A stretch of DNA of 6,212 nucleotides from SLST01 sp046538735 (GTDB taxonomy: Bacteria; Spirochaetota; Spirochaetia; DSM-27196; SLST01). Positions 1 to 6,212 of this stretch are shown here, piece by piece. The notes beneath the pieces are model-generated. The model made no database searches and was not told the origin of the DNA. It saw only the letters and a list, made by a program, of their open reading frames with translations. A program made the translations under genes and the position numbers. Position 1 is the stretch's first letter, and the number at the start of each line of letters is the position of its first letter. The stretch lies in assembly GCA_046538735.1 (NCBI GenBank), contig JBKHII010000098.1:1-6212 (forward strand), read 5' to 3'.

Positions 1-231
1 CGCAGGCTCCTCGTGGAACGCCACACGCGGTTCCTCGCCGGCGGCAACCGTGAGATCGATCGGTTGCAGAACGTCGACGCGCGACTCGAGACACTTCGCG
101 CAGCGGCGGCGACCGAGCTCCAGGACGGCGATCAGGCGGTTGAGATCATGGCCGCGATCGCCGATCGACTGGAGGAGATTCGCGACGCCGAGCGAGGCGC
201 CGTGGACGCTTTGCGGGACGCTTTGGGTTGA
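1..231 (+). CDS. C-terminal fragment of an unrecognised helical protein
   Basis: The reading frame is open from the left edge and ends at TGA 229-231, giving 76 visible residues, so this is probably the end of a longer gene; a GTG at 13 could start a 72-aa protein but has no convincing ribosome-binding site visible. The residues are rich in Ala, Arg, Glu, Asp and Leu, with no Trp, Cys or Pro, and contain heptad-like runs (REIDRLQNVDARLETL, IADRLEEIRDAERGAVDAL) that suggest a long helix or coiled coil. No catalytic motif, signal peptide or membrane segment is visible. Small helical chaperones of the FlgN/FliJ type look broadly like this, but nothing specific supports that choice. Its stop codon overlaps the -35 hexamer of the promoter proposed for the downstream sensor kinase, and the kinase is in the same frame. 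Confidence 0.6.
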   Translation, partial: RRLLVERHTRFLAGGNREIDRLQNVDARLETLRAAAATELQDGDQAVEIMAAIADRLEEIRDAERGAVDALRDALG

Positions 232-256
232 CATAAATCGCTACAATGTCCAAAAT
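228..256 (+). promoter_or_regulatory. Candidate sigma-70 promoter for the sensor kinase gene
   Basis: A perfect -35 hexamer TTGACA (228-233) is followed after 17 bases by CAAAAT (251-256), which matches the -10 consensus at 4 of 6 positions. The stretch is clearly AT-richer than its surroundings. The -35 overlaps the TGA stop of the upstream gene. A better -10-like hexamer, TACAAT (242-247), lies only 8 bases from TTGACA, which is too close to pair with it. Transcription would begin near 263, implying a very short leader if the kinase starts at 262-277, or about 100 bases if it starts at GTG 364. Inference from consensus only. Confidence 0.45.
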
Positions 257-363
257 CGCATATTACACGTTTATCGCTGAGTACGCTTCGTGACCGTTGT
301 GGATCGCGATGCTTCGGCCGACTCGCCGTCACTTCCGCCCTCCTCACCGTTGGGGCGCTCCTC

Positions 364-2733
364 GTGGCCCGCACGATCGTGCTGTACGCCGGAACCAGGT
401 CGTCGCTGGACGCGCACTACCTGTCCACAACGCGCGCAACGGCGACTGCGGTCGTCGCGTCGTTCGAGGAGTTCTCGCGCTACGCGGTGGAGCGCGAGAT
501 CCGCGTGCCGGAGATCACGGGTACGCTGGCGGAAGCGCTTGAAACCGGCAATCTGGACAGGGCGCGCAGCCTCCTCCGATCCAGGCTCCACGAAACGTAC
601 GAGGACCTCGCACAGGAGGGTTTTCGCACCGTCCACTTCCACCTCCCGGACGGCCGCAGCCTCCTCCGGTTCCACGCGCCGGATACGTGGGGCGACGCGC
701 TGCACGGCGTCCGTGACACGGTTCGTATCGCAAACAGCGAACACCGTTTCGTCTCCGGGTTCGAGATCGGTCGCTTCGGCGCCGGCCATCGATTCGTCTA
801 TCCGCTGGCGCACGACGGCAGACACGTGGGATCGGTCGAGCTCGGCATCTCGGTGGACGAAGTGATCAGACCGGTTTTACATGAGCTCGGAAAGGACGCG
901 GAGCTCGTGATGCCCGCCTCGGCGGACCTGCTCCGCCGTCCGCGCACTGCGAGCGGTACTCCGCGGTGGGTCGCGGCGGTCCGGCAGGCGGTCGCCGCGC
1001 GTCACCCGCTCCGGGATGATCGCGGCGCGAGCTTCGTCCTGCCTGTATCGGTGGACGGAAACGGCTACGTGGTGACCTTCGTGCGTATCGTCGATCTGAC
1101 GGGGGATCTCGTGGCCTACTTCGTTCAGTACGAACCCTCGTCCTCGTACCGGAAGCTCGTTCGGGGCGCGTTCGAACGAGGAGCGATGCTGTTGCTCTTG
1201 GTAGGCGGGGTCGCGGGCGCTGTCGCGGCGCTCGTCCGCGCGCGACGGGCGGCGGAGAGCGCGAATCGCGCGAAGGGCCAGTTCCTCGCCAACGTGAGCC
1301 ACGAGCTACGCACGCCGATGAACGGCGTGGTCGGTATGATCGCGGCGCTTCACGAACCGGACCTGCCGGAGGAGCGACGCGGCGAGTACCTCCGGCTGCT
1401 GCGCGGCTCGAGCCAGGATCTGATGCACATGGTCGACTCGATCCTGGAGATGTCGCGGCTCGAGGCCGGGCGCGTCGAGGTCGATCACGCGCCGTTCTCG
1501 GTACGGGAGGCGATTGAAGAGGTCGTTGAGTCGTTGCGTGAGTCCAACGTGGCGGAGGGGCTGAGTCTGAGATGGCGAGCCCAGGCCGGAGTACCGGACT
1601 ACGTGCTCGGCGATCGCCTCAGGTTCCGTCAGATCCTGACGAACTGCGTCCATAACGCGCTCAAGTTCACCCATGAGGGAGGGGTGACCGTCCAGGCGGA
1701 GGCTCAGCCGATCCACGACGGCCGCGTCTCGATCTCAACGGTGATCACGGACACCGGTATTGGTATCCCCGACTCGCACCTGCCGCACCTGTTCGAGAAG
1801 TTCGCGCAGGGGGCGGCGGAGATCACGCAGGCTTACGGCGGCTCCGGTCTCGGTCTCTCGATCGCGAAGAGCCTCGTGGACATGATGGGCGGCTCGATCG
1901 GAGTCAGAAGCGTGGTAGGCGTGGGAACGAGCGTAACCGTCGCGATACCGTTCTGCGTGGCGGACGAGGCCGCAGCGAGGTCGAGAACCGCGTCCGCTCC
2001 CGGAACGGAGCGCGCCTGGCGCGTCCTTCTCGCCGAGGACGACCGGACGAGCCGGCGCGTGGTCGTGGTGCTGCTCGAGCAGTACGGCGTGGAGGTCGTC
2101 ACCGCGGCGAACGGCGCGGAAGCGGTCGCGCGCGCCCGCGATGGGCTCTTCGACGCCATCCTCATGGATCGCCACATGCCGGAGCTCGACGGACTGGAGG
2201 CAACGGCGCGGCTCCACGAGTACTGGGAGACACTCGGCATCCGACCGACTCCGATCATCGGGCTGAGCGGAGGCGTCTCGGAGGAGGAGCGACGAGCGTG
2301 CATCTCTGCCGGGATGGACGGCTTCGTGGCGAAGCCGGTCGTGGTGGAGGAGCTCTTCCGCGTCCTCAGGGAGGTAGACCCCCGGGCGGTGCCTCTCGAC
2401 CTCGGCGCGGCAGACGAATCGCTCGTTCGGACCGGCGAGCTCGTTCGGGAGATCCTTCCGCAGTTCCTCGATCAAGTCGACGAGCGCCTCGTTGAGATCC
2501 ACCGGGCGCTCGAGGCTCGGGCTCATCACGACATTCACGCGCAGACGCATCCGCTCAAGACCGCCGCGCTCTACTTGGGAGCGCAATCGCTGAGCGAAAC
2601 GGCTCGCATCATCGACGAAGCGTGCCGAAGGGCCGAAGAGCCGGACTGGTCGCAGATCGAGCGCCTCGTGCCGAGGCTCGAGCGGGAGATCGAGCGGATC
2701 CGCGAGTGGCAGCGCGACGCCGCGGGCGACTGA
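364..2733 (+). CDS. Hybrid sensor histidine kinase with Cache-like sensor, receiver and Hpt domains
   Basis: A membrane sensor kinase carrying an internal phosphorelay. With GTG 364 as residue 1 (789 aa): an extracytoplasmic region of about 260 residues, whose part around residues 85-165 (HFHLPDGRS..LRFHAPD..G, VSGFEIGR, HVGSVELG) resembles the double-Cache sensor of the dCache_3 type; a membrane helix at ~272-293; a short coiled linker; a phosphoacceptor His313 in FLANVSHELRTPMNG; an N box (N427, N431); G1 DTGIGI (D463); G2 GGSGLGLS (from 492); a receiver with acidic pocket E558/D559/D560, phospho-acceptor D602, S635 and K657; and a C-terminal Hpt domain with His729 in THPLKTAALYLGA. The expected relay is H313 to D602 to H729 to a separate regulator not encoded here; there is no DNA-binding or enzymatic output domain. 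The start is doubtful: the frame is open back to 232 and the first membrane helix begins upstream (about 322-390), so GTG 364 cuts it. ATT 262 or CTG 277 are the only near-start codons before it. The gene stops 9 bases from the convergent sulfatase stop. Confidence 0.93.
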   Translation: MARTIVLYAGTRSSLDAHYLSTTRATATAVVASFEEFSRYAVEREIRVPEITGTLAEALETGNLDRARSLLRSRLHETYEDLAQEGFRTVHFHLPDGRSLLRFHAPDTWGDALHGVRDTVRIANSEHRFVSGFEIGRFGAGHRFVYPLAHDGRHVGSVELGISVDEVIRPVLHELGKDAELVMPASADLLRRPRTASGTPRWVAAVRQAVAARHPLRDDRGASFVLPVSVDGNGYVVTFVRIVDLTGDLVAYFVQYEPSSSYRKLVRGAFERGAMLLLLVGGVAGAVAALVRARRAAESANRAKGQFLANVSHELRTPMNGVVGMIAALHEPDLPEERRGEYLRLLRGSSQDLMHMVDSILEMSRLEAGRVEVDHAPFSVREAIEEVVESLRESNVAEGLSLRWRAQAGVPDYVLGDRLRFRQILTNCVHNALKFTHEGGVTVQAEAQPIHDGRVSISTVITDTGIGIPDSHLPHLFEKFAQGAAEITQAYGGSGLGLSIAKSLVDMMGGSIGVRSVVGVGTSVTVAIPFCVADEAAARSRTASAPGTERAWRVLLAEDDRTSRRVVVVLLEQYGVEVVTAANGAEAVARARDGLFDAILMDRHMPELDGLEATARLHEYWETLGIRPTPIIGLSGGVSEEERRACISAGMDGFVAKPVVVEELFRVLREVDPRAVPLDLGAADESLVRTGELVREILPQFLDQVDERLVEIHRALEARAHHDIHAQTHPLKTAALYLGAQSLSETARIIDEACRRAEEPDWSQIERLVPRLEREIERIREWQRDAAGD

Positions 2734-2742
2734 TCGCGCGGC

Positions 2743-4272
<1,530 letters not shown>

Positions 4273-4278
4273 GGGGCT

Positions 4279-4317
4279 TCCTTCGCGGGGGATTCGCTAT
4301 TATGTCCCCGCGAAGGA
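4279..4317 (-). repeat. Perfect 12-bp inverted repeat covering the sulfatase ribosome-binding site
   Basis: Arms 4279-4290 (TCCTTCGCGGGG) and 4306-4317 (CCCCGCGAAGGA) are perfect reverse complements, separated by a 15-base AT-richer loop (4291-4305). Read on the minus strand, the arm nearest the gene contains the AAGGA Shine-Dalgarno of the sulfatase, so a transcript reading in from the upstream barrel gene would fold it into a very GC-rich stem. There is no T-tract after either arm on either strand, so it does not look like an intrinsic terminator. It could alternatively be a DNA operator for a dimeric regulator. The repeat is seen directly; its function is inference. Confidence 0.75.
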
Positions 4318-4327
4318 GGAGAAGCAA
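4299..4327 (-). promoter_or_regulatory. Candidate promoter for the sulfatase gene
   Basis: On the minus strand, CATAAT (4299-4304, 5 of 6 matches to TATAAT) lies 17 bases downstream of TTGCTT (4322-4327, 3 of 6 matches to TTGACA). The -10 falls in the loop of the inverted repeat. The start of transcription would be near 4292, giving a leader of roughly 20 bases that includes the ribosome-binding site but only one arm of the repeat. Consensus match only; the -35 is weak. Confidence 0.35.
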
Positions 4328-4344
4328 GCCGACGCGCGACTCGC

Positions 4345-4914
4345 CTACAGCCTCATCGTGTACACGATCCCCACGTTCGCCTTGATGGAGTTCACGACCG
4401 CGTGAGCGACCGTTCCCGCGATGGCGCCGATGATCTGAGCGAAGATATTGTCTGCCTCCGGATCGAACACGGGGGCCGGCGTGATGGCAATGTCCACACC
4501 GGTATCGATCCCGAGGTGGCCCGGACCGAGCTCCACGAGCGGGATCTCGAAGCCGGCCAGCCCGATGAAGCTCACTGAGTCTGAAAGCGTCGCCCAGTCG
4601 GATCCCGACGGCTGCTCGAAGAGAACGAGCGGTCCGGCGCCGAAGTAGAGCCATCCGAGCTCGAGCCGAGCGTACGGGCCCAGGTAGAGCGCCTCGTGGC
4701 CGAGCCCGAAGTAGGTCTTGATCCCGGCCCCCACGCCCAGCGGACCGAACGTGTACACGGCCGAAGGATTCACGCTCCAGTGAGCCGCGAAGACGCTCGC
4801 GGTGAACTGCGTGCTCAGGTCGAGCTTCACGCCGTTCGCTCGGTCCGCGTCTTGCGCGGCCGCAGCTCCGGCGACCAACACGAACAGAAGAACGCACATC
4901 AGGATCCGTCTCAT
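4345..4914 (-). CDS. Exported small protein, probable outer-membrane beta-barrel, function unknown
   Basis: A 189-residue protein with a clear Sec signal peptide: basic MRR, hydrophobic core ILMCVLLFVLVAG, and a likely signal peptidase I site after AAAA at residue 20 (before QDAD). The lone Cys6 lies in the hydrophobic core, without a lipobox. The mature part is built of short Gly- and aromatic-rich alternating stretches (QFTASVFAAHW, AVYTFGPLGVGAGIKTYF, ARLELGWLYFGAGPLVLF, VGIVYTM), as in outer-membrane beta-barrels. Residues 155-178 are more helix-like (IFAQIIGAIAGTVAHAVVN), which is unusual near the end of a barrel, and the last residue is Leu rather than the usual Phe. No named family is recognised. 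The frame stays open far upstream, across the transporter gene on the same strand, but the strong ribosome-binding site and signal peptide fix the start at ATG 4914. It lies 110 bases after rarD and 72 before the sulfatase, all in the same direction. Confidence 0.85.
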   Translation of the reverse strand: MRRILMCVLLFVLVAGAAAAQDADRANGVKLDLSTQFTASVFAAHWSVNPSAVYTFGPLGVGAGIKTYFGLGHEALYLGPYARLELGWLYFGAGPLVLFEQPSGSDWATLSDSVSFIGLAGFEIPLVELGPGHLGIDTGVDIAITPAPVFDPEADNIFAQIIGAIAGTVAHAVVNSIKANVGIVYTMRL

Positions 4915-4917
4915 ACA

Positions 4918-4925
4918 CCCTCCTT
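4918..4925 (-). promoter_or_regulatory. Strong ribosome-binding site fixing the start of the barrel gene
   Basis: On the minus strand this reads AAGGAGGG, ending three bases before ATG 4914 (core AGGAGG at 4919-4924, four bases away). It is the strongest Shine-Dalgarno in the window and decides the start against much longer in-frame extensions reaching to about 6078. Confidence 0.8.
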
Positions 4926-5024
4926 TCCCGTTGGGTTTCTCTGATACGCGATCATAGTTTACTGCACACTCTCTCGCTTTCCCACGGTCGCAGGCCGAGT
5001 CGCCCGTCGAATTCAGGCCGGCCT

Positions 5025-5942
5025 TCACGTCGCGGCGCGCGCGTCGCACGGGCGTCTCCTGCGGGGCACGAGCGTCGTCGTGTAGATCGCGAGCGCGCTC
5101 CAGATGAGCGCGAAGCTCGCGATGTGGACGGGCGTGAACGGCTCGCCGTAGAAGAGGGTACCGATGAGCAACATGAGCGTGGGCGCGACGTACTGGAGGA
5201 ACCCCACGCGCGAGAGCGGGATGCGTCGCGCCCCGGCACCGAAGAGCAGCAGCGGAATAATCGTCACGATGCCGGTTCCCGCCAGCAACCAGGTGATCCG
5301 CTGCCCGGCCGCTCCGAACGCGCCTGTTCCGGCATCGTGGCGAGCGAGCAGATGGACGAGCGCGATCGGCGCGAGCACGGAGAGCTCCACGAACAGACTC
5401 ATGACCGAGTTGAGACGGCCGACCTTCTTCACGAGCCCGTAGAAGCCGAAGCTGAAGGCCAATCCCAGGCTCACCCACGGAATCCGTCCGTAGCTCACGG
5501 CAAGCACGAGCACGCCGGCAGCCGCGAGGAGCAACGCGACGAGCTGCGCCGGAGTCAGCCGCTCGCGAAGCACGACGACGCCCAGGAAGACACTGACGAG
5601 CGGGTTGATGTAGTACCCCAGGCTCGCCTCCACGAGTCGCTCTGCGCCCACGGCCCACGTGTAGATGAACCAGTTGATCCCGATGACGACACCCGCGCCG
5701 GCCGCGATCAGCAACGCCCGCCGGTCGCGGATCGCTTCGGAGAGCTCGCGACGCTGTGAGATCGGCACGATGATTGCGAGCAGGAGCGACGACCAGACGA
5801 TCCGATGCGCGAGGATCTCGGGCGCGGAGACGGCGCCGAGCCACTTCCAGTAGAACGGTAGGAGGCCCCAGAGAAGAAAAGCGGAGAATGCACTCGCGGT
5901 GCCGAGCATCTGCCGGCGGGATTCTGTGGATCGTTCGTCCAT
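5025..5942 (-). CDS. rarD: RarD-type EamA/DMT superfamily permease
   Basis: An inner-membrane protein of 305 residues (E. coli RarD has about 296) with ten predicted membrane helices at roughly 14-33, 45-62, 77-93, 104-124, 132-150, 155-171, 180-199, 216-236, 245-263 and 272-290, and a basic cytoplasmic tail (VPRRRRP). Family-typical stretches are obvious: AFLLWGLLPFYWKWL near the start, EILAHRIVWS (42-51), LVEASLGYYINPLVSVFLG (103-121), LAFSFGFYGLVKK (161-173) and FLQYVAPTLMLLIGTLFYGE (248-267). RarD was named from a chloramphenicol-sensitivity link, but its substrate is not established; the fold is that of metabolite exporters. ATG 5942 matches the family N-terminus best. Alternative starts ATG 5963 and GTG 5984 would add 7 or 14 non-conserved residues, and none of the three has a clear Shine-Dalgarno. 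It is divergent from uvrA. Confidence 0.93.
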   Translation of the reverse strand: MDERSTESRRQMLGTASAFSAFLLWGLLPFYWKWLGAVSAPEILAHRIVWSSLLLAIIVPISQRRELSEAIRDRRALLIAAGAGVVIGINWFIYTWAVGAERLVEASLGYYINPLVSVFLGVVVLRERLTPAQLVALLLAAAGVLVLAVSYGRIPWVSLGLAFSFGFYGLVKKVGRLNSVMSLFVELSVLAPIALVHLLARHDAGTGAFGAAGQRITWLLAGTGIVTIIPLLLFGAGARRIPLSRVGFLQYVAPTLMLLIGTLFYGEPFTPVHIASFALIWSALAIYTTTLVPRRRRPCDARAAT

Positions 5943-6000
5943 GGACGAGCACTCTACCACCATCGGCGCGCTCGGGTACACCACGACGCGAGACCGTCAC

Positions 6001-6028
6001 AGTATATTTGCCCCCACGCGCATGCCAC
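6001..6028 (-). promoter_or_regulatory. Candidate rarD promoter in the divergent gap
   Basis: On the minus strand, GTGGCA (6023-6028, 4 of 6 matches to TTGACA) and TATACT (6001-6006, 5 of 6 to TATAAT) are separated by 16 bases. The start of transcription would fall near 5994. The -35 lies inside the first codons of uvrA and the -10 overlaps a -10-like hexamer for uvrA on the other strand. Consensus match only. Confidence 0.35.
6003..6008 (+). promoter_or_regulatory. Candidate uvrA -10 element
   Basis: TATATT matches the -10 consensus at 5 of 6 positions and sits in the only AT-rich patch before uvrA. No good -35 is found 16-18 bases upstream (around 5979-5986). If used, transcription would start near 6015, leaving a leader of only about seven bases before ATG 6022, with no ribosome-binding site. 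No LexA-like box (CTG-N10-CAG) is visible in 5943-6021. Confidence 0.3.
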
Positions 6029-6212
6029 GAACACCGACCACGAACACGACCCGCGAACGGCACCACGCGCCGCCGCAAGGCGCGATCAGAATCGTCGGCG
6101 CCCGCCAGAACAACCTCCGCAACCTCGACCTGGAGATACCGCTCGGCAAGCTCACGGTCGTCACCGGCGTGAGCGGAAGCGGCAAGTCGTCGCTCGCCTT
6201 CGACACGCTCTA
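6022..6212 (+). CDS. uvrA: UvrA excinuclease ABC subunit A, N-terminal fragment
   Basis: ATG 6022 opens a frame running off the right edge, with 63 complete codons visible. UvrA is the damage-recognising ATPase of nucleotide excision repair, working in the cytoplasm as a dimer with UvrB. Residues 22-63 match its first ATPase half closely: IRIVGARQNNLRNLDLEIP, then LTVVTG and the Walker A loop GVSGSGKSS (49-57), followed by LAFDTL. About 20 polar, Thr/Arg/Pro-rich residues precede the domain, more than in the short N-terminus of typical UvrA, so this may be a variant class (UvrA2 or a long duplicated form) or have a later start, although no later start codon precedes the domain. No Shine-Dalgarno lies before the ATG; the upstream bases are C-rich. 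Confidence 0.9.
   Translation, partial: MPRTPTTNTTRERHHAPPQGAIRIVGARQNNLRNLDLEIPLGKLTVVTGVSGSGKSSLAFDTL

Noticed and set aside
271..825. 184-codon minus-strand frame opposite the kinase sensor region
   Set aside because: Arg/Glu-rich low-information translation without motifs, antisense to the clear kinase gene.
4279..4317. Inverted repeat as an intrinsic terminator of the barrel gene
   Set aside because: Stable stem, but no T-tract follows on the minus strand (bases after it lead directly into the sulfatase start), and none follows on the plus strand.
4951..4956. TATGAT on the minus strand as a -10 for the barrel gene
   Set aside because: Five of six matches, but no -35-like hexamer 16-18 bases upstream (AAGCGA at 17); too weak to list.
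4992..5024. Palindrome AGGCCGGCCT (5015-5024) and nearby AGGCCG (4992-4997) after rarD as a terminator
   Set aside because: The 10-bp palindrome has no loop, the 6-bp stem has a 21-base loop, and no T-tract follows.
4915..6078. In-frame upstream extension of the barrel gene to a 577-aa protein
   Set aside because: The added part is Arg/Ala-rich and overlaps rarD in another frame. A strong Shine-Dalgarno and signal peptide fix the start at 4914.

Overview
A 6.2 kb GC-rich window from a bacterial chromosome. It looks like ordinary housekeeping, transport and signalling sequence rather than a mobile island: I see no transposase, integrase, CRISPR array, tRNA, rRNA or direct-repeat family. A signal-peptide-bearing, beta-rich small protein and a periplasmic Cache-type sensor point to a Gram-negative (diderm) cell. 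The high GC and the style of the barrel-like protein would suit a GC-rich environmental diderm such as a free-living spirochaete or deltaproteobacterium-like lineage, but that placement is a guess; no taxonomic marker is present apart from a short uvrA start.

Layout. Plus strand, 1-231: the C-terminal end of an unrecognised helical protein. Plus strand, ~262/364-2733: a large hybrid sensor histidine kinase (membrane segment, Cache-like sensor, membrane segment, kinase core, receiver, Hpt). Its first membrane segment lies partly upstream of the only standard start codon in frame, so its true N-terminus is unsettled. Minus strand, 4272-2743: a type I sulfatase without a signal peptide, convergent with the kinase (9 bases between stop codons). 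Minus strand, 4914-4345: a 189-aa exported, probably outer-membrane beta-barrel protein of unknown function. Minus strand, 5942-5025: a RarD-type EamA transporter with ten predicted membrane helices. Plus strand, 6022 to the right edge: the first 63 codons of uvrA, divergent from rarD.

How the parts relate. The three minus-strand genes (rarD, barrel protein, sulfatase) lie head to tail with gaps of 110 and 72 bases, so they could be partly co-transcribed, but each has a plausible own start and nothing shows a shared pathway. The most notable non-coding structure is a perfect 12-bp inverted repeat between the barrel gene and the sulfatase gene. One arm carries the sulfatase ribosome-binding site, and a -10-like hexamer lies in the loop, so read-through RNA could mask the site while RNA from the local promoter would leave it open. 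The rarD/uvrA divergent gap has overlapping -10-like hexamers on opposite strands. I found no convincing new multi-gene system; the findings are local and mostly regulatory or start-site questions.
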